Positions 34,639 through 43,867 of a stretch of 64,000 bases of DNA are shown in pieces. The DNA comes from Limnospira platensis (lineage in GTDB: Bacteria > Cyanobacteriota > Cyanobacteriia > Cyanobacteriales > Microcoleaceae), in the NCBI RefSeq assembly GCF_046480435.1, contig NZ_PKGC01000018.1; one strand, given 5' to 3'. Both the position numbers and the translations under genes were made by a program. A model generated the notes under the pieces. The model saw only the letters and a list, made by a program, of their open reading frames with translations. It was not told the origin of the DNA and made no database searches. Every line of letters starts with the position of its first letter. The stretch's first letter is position 1.

Positions 34639-37600
34639 TCAAATTTGCTGGGCTTCATTGGTCAGGGCTTCCTTGACTCTTTCTAACTCGGCTTGAATCT
34701 GAGTATAAAATGATTCCGCCGATGGTTGAGGAATGGGGACACCTGCATCTACTCCTTGACGGCCCATAATTTCTAGTTGCAGACATAATTCCGATAAACC
34801 AAAAGCGCCCAAAGTGCCACTGATGGATTTAAGGGAATGGGCTGCCTGTTTTAAGGCGATCGGATCATTTTTTTGGAGGGCTATTTGAATAGTTTTGAGA
34901 AGTTCGGGGGCACTTTCGATGTACATTTCGGCTATTTCTTCTAAGGCTTCTATCTCTCGCAGTCCTTGTAAAACAGTGGGATCAAGAATGGGGGAAGATT
35001 TGTGATCATCGGTGGTATTGGCATATACTGAGGGTACAATGACATCGCAGGTGATGGGGCGACAGTTGCTGAGAACTTTCACTAATTGTTCCATACGGAT
35101 AGGTTTGCTGATATAGTCGTCCATTCCTGCTGCTATACATTCAGCCCGATCGCTTTCCATAGCATTGGCTGTAACGGCGATAATACGAGGGCGTGGGGAG
35201 TAGGGGTTGTCATTGCTATCATAGCGTTTTTTAATCTGTCGGGCTGCCTCTAAGCCATCCATAATGGGCATCTGCATATCCATTAAAATGACATCATAGG
35301 GCTGTCTTTCTAGGGCTTCGAGAACTTCTAAACCATTCCCGGCGACATCAGCCCTATATCCCATTCTTTGCAGAATTTGTAGGGCGACTTTTTGGTTAAC
35401 TAGGTGATCCTCGGCTAATAAAATCCGCAGGGGGAGTTTTTCTGCTAACAGGGGAATATCTTGGGGCGATCGCATTTGGTTGCGACTCCAATTTTTAATC
35501 TGTAGAGGTTCCCCACACAGGACGTTAATCAGAATATTGTATAGGGGTGATTGTTTAATGGGTTTATTGAGAAAGGCGACAAAATCTCGATGATCGGTGG
35601 GGTTAAAATTTTGTTGACCGACGGAAATTAACATGACTAAGGGGAGGTCAACGCCGGCTGAAGTTTGTCGGACTTGGGTGGCAAAATTGAACCCGTCTAA
35701 ATTGGCGATTTCCATTTCCACAATGGCGATATCAAAGGTTTTACCTTGTTTTAACCAGGCGATCGCTTCTGTGGGGCTGTCGGTATCTTCTACCACTAAA
35801 CCCCAGCATTGAACTTGCTTGGTCAAAATTTGGCGATTGGTGGGGTGAGAGTCAATAATTAATAGTCGTTTTCCGGCTAATTCATCAGCATGATTCCACT
35901 GTGGTAATAAATTCTGGCTACTCTGAACTACTATGGAAAAATAGAATGTAGATCCCTGTGTGGGAGTATCTTTATTTATCTGCCAATTTTCTGGGGGATG
36001 ACCACCGATCGCATCACCACTGACTACCCACATTTTACCCCCCATCATTTCGGCCAGTCGCTGACTAATAGCTAGACCTAATCCTGTCCCGCCATATTGT
36101 CGATTCGTGGAAGCATCAACCTGACTAAAGGACTTAAATAAACGATTCATGCGATCGACCGGAATACCAATACCTGTATCCGACACTGCTACCTCAATTT
36201 GATAGTGGGTAGAATACATAGATTTTGCAGTCAATTCTAAATCCGAAAACAGTGGTTTTGCTGACACTGATACCAACACTTCACCCCGGGCGGTAAACTT
36301 AACGGCGTTGCTGAGTAAATTCACTAAAATTTGCCTAACTCTTGCCATATCTCCCACCACTTCATTGGGGGTATAAGCATCAATGAAATATCCCAATTCT
36401 AGGGATTTACTCGCGGCTTTGGTCGCCAATAAGTCCAGGGATTCTTCAAGACAAGTGCGTAAACTAAAGGGGAAGGCTTCTAGGTCTAATTTTCCTGATT
36501 CTATTTTGGAGAAATCTAGGATATCATTAATTAAAGAAAGTAGGGCATCACTACTGCTGCGAATGGTTTCGACAAAATCCTGTTGAACTAGACTTAAAGG
36601 AGTATCTAATAACAATCCGGTCATCCCAATTACTGCATTCATGGGAGTCCTAATTTCATGGCTCATAGTGGCTAAAAATTCACTTTTGGCACGAGTGGCT
36701 GCGAGAGCCTCATCCCTGGCTTCACTCAATTCTTGGGCGGTTTGCTGTCGTTCTATTTCACTACCTATCCACTGCGCCATGAGTTTTAATAGTTCTTGGT
36801 CAACGGCTCTAAATGGCTCATTTAAAGGGTTTTGACTCCAAAAACAAAGAGTTCCATAAACCTGACCATAGACTTTAATAGGAATAGCCATATATGCCTC
36901 AATTTGCCAGCAATTTTCATCGGCATAAGAGGGGAATCCGGAGACTAACACTGATTCAAAAATCAGGGGGTTTTCAGCCTTTAATGTCGCCAAAATCAAC
37001 GGATTATTTAAATCAAAATTATCCCCAAATGACCAGCTATTATTATGGTCAATTCCTGCCATAATTTGGGCGGAAGGCTGGGGGGTGCCTAGGTTCAATA
37101 TCTGGTTAATTATACCGACTTCTAAGTGGAATTTATCACAGCCCAACTTGAGGATTTGCTGGAGTTGTTCTTGCCAGTCTAAATGACGAGATGAGGTGAT
37201 TTGATAAAGACTCCTAATTGAGGCTTCGCTGTCTTGTAGTTCCTGTTCCCGCTGTTTGCGATCGCTAATATCTCTGGAGACACCCAGAATTTCTTGGACT
37301 CTCCCGGTTTCGGGATGATAAATGGCGCGACTGGTGGTTTCAAACCAAATATATTCGCCGTTTTTGTGGCGGATACGATAGGTTAGAGTATAGGATACTT
37401 TTTGACTTAAAACAATTTCTAATGTCTTGCTGAGTGTGTTAAGGTCATCTGGGTGAAAAAATTTACTGGGGTGTTGACCAATTAAACTTTCCGGCTCATA
37501 TCCTAATAGCAACGAACAGGCGGGGGAGGCGTAGCGGATCAAACCTCGGCGAGAGTGATGAGTAATTAAATCGGTGGAATATTCCGCCATTAGCCGATAT

Positions 37601-38694
37601 CTTTCTTCACTATCCTGGCTTTGAATGTTAGCTTGTTCTAAGGCTTCTAACATTTGATTAATGGTTTTTCCTAAGCTGGATAGTTCATCTTCCCCTGGGG
37701 GTACTGTTAGCCGTAGGGATGGATCGCGACTTTGGCCGATTTGATTAATTTTGTAGGTGAGGTCTAAGAGTCTGGCTAAAATCAGTTTTTCAAATACCAG
37801 TATGGTAATTGCACTTAAAATTATGCCGATCAAAAATAGGGAAAATGTTAGATAAATTAGGCTGGTGCGACCTTGGCGGAAAATGGGGCGATCGCTTTTG
37901 ATTTGCAGGTTGAGAATCGGTCGATTATAAATGTCTAGGAGGGGAATAGACCCTAGAATAGTGGAAGTGTCTACGGGTTGAACTCTGATGGGGTCTTCGG
38001 TATTGATGATCTCTTGGGTTTGTTGGGGGTCTAGAGGACTCCAAGGGGTGATTTCTAAGGAAAGTTGGGTAATTTGAGTTAGGCGATCTATTTCTTTAGC
38101 ATCAAGATAGCGACCTACTACTAGGGTTCCTCGGCTTGGTCCACGGGCAATACTGGTAAGAATGGGACGGGCCGATAGCAGCAATGGGCCTTCTGGTAAC
38201 ATGACGATCCCTATTGTGGGACAGGGGATTTCCTCTTCTTTCTCAAAACAAGACCGGGAGGGGTTGGAAAATGACAGACTGACTGATTTTAGGTGGGGGG
38301 AGAGACTGGGAGGAATGGCGGTTTCGGTTTGGTTGTTGATGTCGAAACCTTTGCTGAAGACGATTTGACCTTGGCTATCTATCAGAATGAAGAGATTTAG
38401 CCTCAGATCCATAAACATAGTGTTAGCTAGGTTAGATCGCACATATCGGCTATTTTGTTGATTGATAAAGGCATAGGTATCATCCCATTTGGCTTGATCT
38501 TGAGCGATCGTATCTAAATTAGCCAGGTCATCCTCTAAGGCTTTAATTACCCGGACTACATCCTGATGCACCGACTCAATCTCCAGATTACGGAAATTCT
38601 GAATCAGGATACAGGATGCTGTTGTATACAACACCACAATTAGGCTAATTAGTGCTGCGCCAATAATGAGCAATGTCTTCTTGTGCAATTTCAT
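34639..38694 (-). CDS. Membrane hybrid histidine kinase (CHASE4-HAMP-PAS-GAF-HisKA-HATPase-REC-REC-HPt)
   Basis: This is a 1351-residue protein. An N-terminal membrane helix (LLIIGAALISLIVVLYTTAS), an extracytoplasmic CHASE4-like domain (about 35-270) and a second helix (LTFSLFLIGIILSAITILVF) are followed by HAMP, PAS (about 365-480) and GAF (about 510-650). HisKA has its His in EFLATMSHEIRTPMNAVIGM, followed by HATPase. The first receiver is degenerate: the acceptor site reads DIAIVEMEIANLDG, with Glu where Asp is expected. The second is complete (DVILMDMQMPIMDG), and a C-terminal HPt has its His in QAAHSLKSISGTLGAFG. A full internal phosphorelay is therefore possible through REC2 and HPt. 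Signal unknown. Confidence 0.93.
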   Translation of the reverse strand: MKLHKKTLLIIGAALISLIVVLYTTASCILIQNFRNLEIESVHQDVVRVIKALEDDLANLDTIAQDQAKWDDTYAFINQQNSRYVRSNLANTMFMDLRLNLFILIDSQGQIVFSKGFDINNQTETAIPPSLSPHLKSVSLSFSNPSRSCFEKEEEIPCPTIGIVMLPEGPLLLSARPILTSIARGPSRGTLVVGRYLDAKEIDRLTQITQLSLEITPWSPLDPQQTQEIINTEDPIRVQPVDTSTILGSIPLLDIYNRPILNLQIKSDRPIFRQGRTSLIYLTFSLFLIGIILSAITILVFEKLILARLLDLTYKINQIGQSRDPSLRLTVPPGEDELSSLGKTINQMLEALEQANIQSQDSEERYRLMAEYSTDLITHHSRRGLIRYASPACSLLLGYEPESLIGQHPSKFFHPDDLNTLSKTLEIVLSQKVSYTLTYRIRHKNGEYIWFETTSRAIYHPETGRVQEILGVSRDISDRKQREQELQDSEASIRSLYQITSSRHLDWQEQLQQILKLGCDKFHLEVGIINQILNLGTPQPSAQIMAGIDHNNSWSFGDNFDLNNPLILATLKAENPLIFESVLVSGFPSYADENCWQIEAYMAIPIKVYGQVYGTLCFWSQNPLNEPFRAVDQELLKLMAQWIGSEIERQQTAQELSEARDEALAATRAKSEFLATMSHEIRTPMNAVIGMTGLLLDTPLSLVQQDFVETIRSSSDALLSLINDILDFSKIESGKLDLEAFPFSLRTCLEESLDLLATKAASKSLELGYFIDAYTPNEVVGDMARVRQILVNLLSNAVKFTARGEVLVSVSAKPLFSDLELTAKSMYSTHYQIEVAVSDTGIGIPVDRMNRLFKSFSQVDASTNRQYGGTGLGLAISQRLAEMMGGKMWVVSGDAIGGHPPENWQINKDTPTQGSTFYFSIVVQSSQNLLPQWNHADELAGKRLLIIDSHPTNRQILTKQVQCWGLVVEDTDSPTEAIAWLKQGKTFDIAIVEMEIANLDGFNFATQVRQTSAGVDLPLVMLISVGQQNFNPTDHRDFVAFLNKPIKQSPLYNILINVLCGEPLQIKNWSRNQMRSPQDIPLLAEKLPLRILLAEDHLVNQKVALQILQRMGYRADVAGNGLEVLEALERQPYDVILMDMQMPIMDGLEAARQIKKRYDSNDNPYSPRPRIIAVTANAMESDRAECIAAGMDDYISKPIRMEQLVKVLSNCRPITCDVIVPSVYANTTDDHKSSPILDPTVLQGLREIEALEEIAEMYIESAPELLKTIQIALQKNDPIALKQAAHSLKSISGTLGAFGLSELCLQLEIMGRQGVDAGVPIPQPSAESFYTQIQAELERVKEALTNEAQQI

Positions 38695-39429
38695 AATCTT
38701 CCTCCGAGAAACCCCATCCCCTTGTGGGTGGGGAGGGATAGGAACAGCAATTGATATAGAGTGGGCGGGACCCCCAAAAGTGCATCATTCAAAAGCCATT
38801 TGAGTGCCATGGGTATTGTGCAAAGTCAGTTCTGCTATTTCTCCCTCGCCAACCACTGGTTTAAAGTAATACAACCATCACTTCCCCTACTAACATACAA
38901 TCCTGTTGCTTTCTGGGTAATTCCCCTCCGTTGTCCCAAGACTCCCTGGAGTAAGTCTGGTTGGCTTGAAAAAAATCTTTAACCATAAGGTTTGACAGTT
39001 AGGAACTAGCGACCCATTCCCAGGTAAGAACTTCAACCCTTGCTCCCAAGGTAGACCCGGAAAGTCTCTCGAATGTTCCACCCAGGTCTGTCAACTAAAC
39101 TCACTTAGGTTTGTGGCTGTGGTCAGCCTGATCCCTTTGTGGGGGGTTATTGACGGCGTTTTGCCTTGATGATGCTTCTACGAAACAACTGGGATGAGTA
39201 AATAAAGTTAGCACCCAACCACCCGGAAAGGCTTGGTTATTTGTAACCTGACATCAAAATAGAGACTAATAAACCCATAATCTGTTGATCCAACTTAAAA
39301 CTAAGGTAGATACTTTGATTGTAGCCTAGGTTGTTGGTAAAGTTGGCTAATTACATCCATAGGACCAGTTATAGCCTTGTAGGAAGCCCTGGGGTTGAGA
39401 AATTGTCTCTGATCCGTTGATGGGTGCTT
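38695..39429. other. Intergenic region, possible transposon relic
   Basis: This 735-bp stretch has no supported gene. Near the kinase start it has a GC hairpin (CCCCATCCCC / GGGTGGGG at about 38712-38734). On the minus strand an open run ending in TAA (...TYSRESWDNGGELPRKQQDC, then MLVGEVMVVLL) looks like the tail of a coding region. Together these resemble the end of an IS200/IS605-type element, but I see no transposase or TnpB domain, so I leave it unassigned. Confidence 0.35.
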
Positions 39430-40752
39430 CTAGGCTTGAAAGGGATTTTCAAAATTAGGATAACGTTGATCAATTTGGTGGGCTTTTTTGGTGAACCAAT
39501 TAAACAAGAGGTTAAATAGTTGAATTTGCCTCAAAACTTTCTGTGGATCAGATAGGTGAGTGGTCGGCAAAGTCTGTCCGATTTCCTTCAAGACTAAACC
39601 CAAGGGAATCTTGATTTCCTCTTGTAGTTTTAGACACCGGGTAAATAGGGGCGCATAAGCAGAAATCAACGAACCTACACCGCCTCGCGCTTGGCCCCAT
39701 CCGATATAATATAGCCCTTTATAATCATCTAAAAATGCTCCCCCATAACACTGTACAGTCGCTCCCTTGACTCTTTGTAATTCGGGAGGAAGAAAGGGAT
39801 AGGAAACATGATAGCCTGTGCCACAAACTATTAAATCAAAGGCTTCTCGGGTGCGATCGCTAAATTCTACATCCGAACCGTCTAATTTATCGACGGCGGG
39901 TTTGGGGGTGATTTTACCATGTTTGATATAGTAGGGTACTTCATTATTTAAGGTGGGGTGTTTATCGAAAATCCGATATTTTGGTTTGGGTAAACCATAG
40001 TTTTCATGACTGCCAAAAGTTAGCTTGATTATACCATAAGATATTAATCTTTGCAAGGCTTCAGGCATCCACCAACGAATTAAATCCGATAGGGGAACCC
40101 CAGCAAAGGTTTTGGGAATAAACCACACAGACTCCCGCAGGCTTAACACCGATTTTTGACCGACTCTGGCGGCTTCGGCTGCTAGGTCACAGGCGGAGTT
40201 ACCACCACCAATTATTAAAACCCGTTTACCCCGGAGTTGGTCGGGATTTTTGTAGTCTTTAGAATGGATGATTTCACCGTTGAATTTTCCGTTAAATTCG
40301 GGAAATCTTTTGCACCAATGATGACCATTACATATAATCACCCCTTTATAAATTCGCTTTTCTCCATTATCAAAGCTGACTAACCAGAGATTATTGGCGA
40401 TAGGATTAACTAGGGTAACGGTGCGTTTTAGTTCAATGTTGGGGCGCAGATTAAAAGCATCAGCAAAATGGTTTAAGTAGTCTCGCATTTGTTTGGCACT
40501 AGGAAAATCTGGATAATCATTCGGCATCGGAAAATGAGTAAATTGGGTGATTTTCTTGGAGGAAATAATATGGGCGGTTTCATAGACACCATGATACCAA
40601 TTACCACCAATATCATCACTAGCATCTACTTGATCATAGGTAATTTTAGCGGCTTTTAAACCTTCGGCTATACCTAATCCGACAAATCCGGCTCCGATAA
40701 TTAAATATTTGTCGGCAGTTTCTGGGTTGTTTTTTAATGTTGTAAAAGTCAT
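39430..40752 (-). CDS. Flavin-containing monooxygenase-like oxidoreductase
   Basis: The 440-residue protein has an FAD-binding dinucleotide fold at the N-terminus (YLIIGAGFVGLGIAEGLK, residues 16-33) and the DIGGNWYHGVYETAHIISSK segment typical of FMO/Baeyer-Villiger enzymes. It also has an NADPH fold (VLIIGGGNSACDLAAEAARV, about residues 180-199). FMOs oxygenate soft nucleophiles or ketones using NADPH and O2; the substrate cannot be told. Start and stop overlap: its ATG region overlaps the stop of the upstream SDR gene (40749) by 4 nt, so the two are probably translationally coupled. Confidence 0.85.
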   Translation of the reverse strand: MTFTTLKNNPETADKYLIIGAGFVGLGIAEGLKAAKITYDQVDASDDIGGNWYHGVYETAHIISSKKITQFTHFPMPNDYPDFPSAKQMRDYLNHFADAFNLRPNIELKRTVTLVNPIANNLWLVSFDNGEKRIYKGVIICNGHHWCKRFPEFNGKFNGEIIHSKDYKNPDQLRGKRVLIIGGGNSACDLAAEAARVGQKSVLSLRESVWFIPKTFAGVPLSDLIRWWMPEALQRLISYGIIKLTFGSHENYGLPKPKYRIFDKHPTLNNEVPYYIKHGKITPKPAVDKLDGSDVEFSDRTREAFDLIVCGTGYHVSYPFLPPELQRVKGATVQCYGGAFLDDYKGLYYIGWGQARGGVGSLISAYAPLFTRCLKLQEEIKIPLGLVLKEIGQTLPTTHLSDPQKVLRQIQLFNLLFNWFTKKAHQIDQRYPNFENPFQA

Positions 40753-41573
40753 ATTTTGGGATTTTTCACAAGTTTTTTATCAGCTAAAACCGAGATTTTA
40801 TTTAATAAAAAAGGTGTATAGCGCTTGAGTAAATGAATTAAATTTGCCGGGGAGTCTGGAAATACATGGAGTTGATTAGATTTAATCCCTCGTAAGGTCG
40901 CTTTCATGACCTGCTGAGGGTCGGTTAACCAAGCCTCTGGTAAACCTTGATAATTAGTGGCTAGGGTTCCATATTTTTCGGCATCTAAAATTGGGGTGCG
41001 ACTAAAAAATGGGTAGACAGCAGTTACTTTGACATTATAGGATTTTACCTCATCAAAGAGTCCCTCACTAAAGCCTCGTAAGCCAAATTTACTGGCGCAA
41101 TAGTGGGTTAAACCAGCTTTGCCACTCCAACCAGCTACGGAGGAAATATTGACGATATGACCTTGGCGGCGGCTAATCATATCCCCTACAAATAGACTGC
41201 TTAAACGCATGGGTGCGATCAGGTTAACTTCCATGAGAGTTTCCCATTTTTCTGGGGGTGTTTCGTCCATACGACCATAGATGGCTAGTCCGGCATTATT
41301 GATTAAAATATCGATGGGAATTTCTAGGCTTTGGACTTGATTAAATAGGGTTTCGCATCCCTCACGGTTCGATAAATCAGCTGCAAAACAGGCGAGGATT
41401 TCTCCGGTTTTAATCTCCTGTTTAATTAGTTGTGCTTGGTGGCTGAGAGTCGGTTGATGGCGATCGCTTAAAATTAAACGGCTACCTGCTGCTAATAATT
41501 GGCGGGTGAGTTGTTGACCAAATCCGCCAGTGGCTCCCGTTAAAACAACTGTGGCATTTTCTAATTTAGTCAT
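40749..41573 (-). CDS. Short-chain dehydrogenase/reductase
   Basis: The 274-residue classical SDR has the cofactor motif VVLTGATGGFGQQLTRQLLA (TGxxxGxG, residues 12-19), the NNAG motif (ILINNAGLAIYGR), the catalytic Ser in VNISSVAGWSG and the Tyr/Lys pair in HYCASKFGLRGFSEGLFDEV. A C-terminal hydrophobic stretch (LIHLLKRYTPFLLNKISVL) may give membrane association. It overlaps the monooxygenase gene by 4 nt and lies 2 nt from the next SDR, so the three form an operon. The combination with an FMO suggests sequential oxidation/reduction of a hydrophobic substrate; inference only. Confidence 0.87.
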   Translation of the reverse strand: MTKLENATVVLTGATGGFGQQLTRQLLAAGSRLILSDRHQPTLSHQAQLIKQEIKTGEILACFAADLSNREGCETLFNQVQSLEIPIDILINNAGLAIYGRMDETPPEKWETLMEVNLIAPMRLSSLFVGDMISRRQGHIVNISSVAGWSGKAGLTHYCASKFGLRGFSEGLFDEVKSYNVKVTAVYPFFSRTPILDAEKYGTLATNYQGLPEAWLTDPQQVMKATLRGIKSNQLHVFPDSPANLIHLLKRYTPFLLNKISVLADKKLVKNPKI

Positions 41574-41575
41574 GG

Positions 41576-42556
41576 TTAAATTTTCGGAGATTTTAGCATG
41601 GTTGATAATAGCACAGACCAGGGAATATTTACATTAGGAATTAGTGATGCGGATTTTTGCAGTTGCGGCCATTTCATGGAGAGTAAAAAACGCAGCGATC
41701 GCAGAGAAACTGGACGATTACCATTTTCATCTACTAGATTATACTCTTGAGCCCGTTCGGCGACAATTTGCAGGCGACCACTGCGACGCATAATATTAGG
41801 ATCGGCTGCTAATGCTGCAATAACTCTCCCTGTTAATAGGGGTGTTTCCCAATTATAGCGGTCAACAAGCGATCGTATTGCTGGATCATCTGTGGTGACA
41901 TTAGAGGCTTCTATTTCCGTGGCGACCCGAGACATATGTTCTGTGTTAACAATTCCTGGCCAAACGGCAACGGAAGCGACATTATAGGGTTGAAGTTCAG
42001 TCGCAAAATCCGCAGCTAGGCGATCGCAGGCAGATTTTCCAATCCCATAAACCGCACTAAAAAGATAGGAAAATCCCCCCCAAGATGAAATAGTACAGAT
42101 TAAACCTTGACGACGTTTAACCATCATTCTAGCTGCTAAAACCGCCGCCACATAATGACTGCGTAAGCCTACATTATTAATCTCATCCCAAACTTGCGGT
42201 TCACTTTCCCAAAAGGGTTTACCCTGCATTTCTGTTAAAGTTCGTACTCCCGCGTAGGCGTTATTTACCAATAAATCAAGTTGTCCCTGTTGTTCTTGGT
42301 CAATGCGATTAAAAAGTAATTCAACCTGTTGATCATCACTGTGATCAACCGGAATCGCGATACATTTACCCCCGGCTTTTTCCACCGCTAACTGAGTTTC
42401 TGCTAAACTGCCTCCGACGGCATCATTGGCTTGCGATAGGCTGCGACCTGTGATATAAACAGTAGCCCCAGCTTCCCCTAAACCAATGGCAATTCCTTTA
42501 CCTAATCCTCTGGATGCGCCCGTGACTAAAGCGACTTTACCTGTTAATTGGCTCAT
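41576..42556 (-). CDS. Short-chain dehydrogenase/reductase (DHRS1-like)
   Basis: The 326-residue SDR has VALVTGASRGLGKGIAIGLG (TGxxxGxG), LDLLVNNAYAGVRTLTEM (NNAY variant of NNAG), Ser in ICTISSWGGFSYLFS and Tyr/Lys in AVYGIGKSACDRLAADF. The longer C-terminus and the N-N-A-Y variant resemble DHRS1-type SDRs. It lies 2 nt upstream of the other SDR on the same strand and 72 nt from the CSP41-like gene. Substrate unknown. Confidence 0.85.
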   Translation of the reverse strand: MSQLTGKVALVTGASRGLGKGIAIGLGEAGATVYITGRSLSQANDAVGGSLAETQLAVEKAGGKCIAIPVDHSDDQQVELLFNRIDQEQQGQLDLLVNNAYAGVRTLTEMQGKPFWESEPQVWDEINNVGLRSHYVAAVLAARMMVKRRQGLICTISSWGGFSYLFSAVYGIGKSACDRLAADFATELQPYNVASVAVWPGIVNTEHMSRVATEIEASNVTTDDPAIRSLVDRYNWETPLLTGRVIAALAADPNIMRRSGRLQIVAERAQEYNLVDENGNRPVSLRSLRFLLSMKWPQLQKSASLIPNVNIPWSVLLSTMLKSPKI

Positions 42557-42628
42557 GTTTGATTAGTGCTATAATTAAATGATTTTGGTCGGGGTAATTA
42601 ATTAATAACTACCCCTTTCTGGTAAAAT

Positions 42629-43564
42629 TTACGCGGCGGCTTTGATGATTTCATCGTCCGTGGAAAAGTCTACCTCCCCTTGATTGCTATTGATTATATA
42701 ATCATTTTGGAAGGAATCTTTTAATCCAGAAATGAGATCATATTTGGGTTGCCAATTGAGTTGATTTATGGCTTTGTGAACATCGGCGAAGAAATGCTGA
42801 ACTCGCAGGGGAAATGCTTTGCGTTTCCCGAAATCAAACTTTTTGGGGTCATAATGAATTAATTGCAGGTCATCTGGGGACTGACCCGCAGCGATCGCAC
42901 AGGCTTTAGCTAAACCATCAAAGGTGACAAAGCGATCGCCTGAGATATTATAAATTTGACCAATAGCCGTTTGATTTCCTAATACTGCTACCATCGCATT
43001 CGCTAAGTCTTCCACATGACCTAATTGGGTAATGTGCATTCCATTACCGGGAACAGGAATCGGACGTTTAGCAACAATGCGATCGAAAAACCAGGACTCT
43101 AAGGGGTTATAATTTTGCGGTCCGTAGATGTAAGTTGGTCGAATTGATGTCCAAGGAATTCCCACTTTTTGCAAGTAGGTTTCCGTTTCATATTTCCCTA
43201 AATGGCGACTTTTTGGATCGGTGGGATCTCCTTCAATATGAGGCATTTGATCAGACTTGAGATAGACTCCGGCTGAACTCATATAAACAAAGTGTTTCAC
43301 CTGACCATTAAATAAGTCTGCTAAGGGTTGGGTATCACTTAATTGGCGACCATTATTGTCAAAAATGACATCAAAGGTTTCACCGGATAGCTTTTCCTGC
43401 AGTTGTTGGCTATCAGTGCGATCGCCATGAATTTGTTTAATTCCTTCTACCGGACTCGGTTTATTTCCCCGATTAAATAACACCACTTCATGACCCTGGC
43501 TGACTAAAATTTTCGTGAGATAAACCCCGATAAACCTAGTACCACCCATGATTAAAATTCGCAT
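42629..43564 (-). CDS. CSP41b-like NAD-dependent epimerase/dehydratase family protein
   Basis: The 311-residue atypical extended SDR has RILIMGGTRFIGVYLTKIL at the start (GGTRFIG cofactor motif) and SAGVYLKSDQMPHIE. Its C-terminal signature, YDPKKFDFGKRKAFPLRVQH followed by FFADVHKAINQLNWQP, matches the plastid CSP41b/cyanobacterial homologue group. Plant CSP41 proteins bind and protect plastid RNAs; the cyanobacterial role is less clear. AGGAG 9 nt before the second ATG (43564) supports that start; the first ATG (43573) directly abuts the AGGAG. It is likely the first gene of the four-gene cluster with the two SDRs and the monooxygenase. Confidence 0.85.
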   Translation of the reverse strand: MRILIMGGTRFIGVYLTKILVSQGHEVVLFNRGNKPSPVEGIKQIHGDRTDSQQLQEKLSGETFDVIFDNNGRQLSDTQPLADLFNGQVKHFVYMSSAGVYLKSDQMPHIEGDPTDPKSRHLGKYETETYLQKVGIPWTSIRPTYIYGPQNYNPLESWFFDRIVAKRPIPVPGNGMHITQLGHVEDLANAMVAVLGNQTAIGQIYNISGDRFVTFDGLAKACAIAAGQSPDDLQLIHYDPKKFDFGKRKAFPLRVQHFFADVHKAINQLNWQPKYDLISGLKDSFQNDYIINSNQGEVDFSTDDEIIKAAA

Positions 43565-43867
43565 TTTATCCATCTCCTAATGATTGATTTTTATGGTTGA
43601 GAGTAAACTGGTCACGATAGTTGACTAATGTCTAGCCAGAAACCATAATACCATGGGGTTATACAACTTCTAACTAAAGTGGTAGGAATAGATCCCAATG
43701 GTCACTAAATTAATCTTATATGATTCTGGGTATTGATACCAACAAGTTATACAATAGCACAATTAGCCGATGACCAGACCCTATCCAAAAGCGATTTTAG
43801 CAGTTACTACAGTTTTCAAGCTATACTGACAACAGTTGAAATTCAAAGTTGTCAGGTAGTTAATTCC

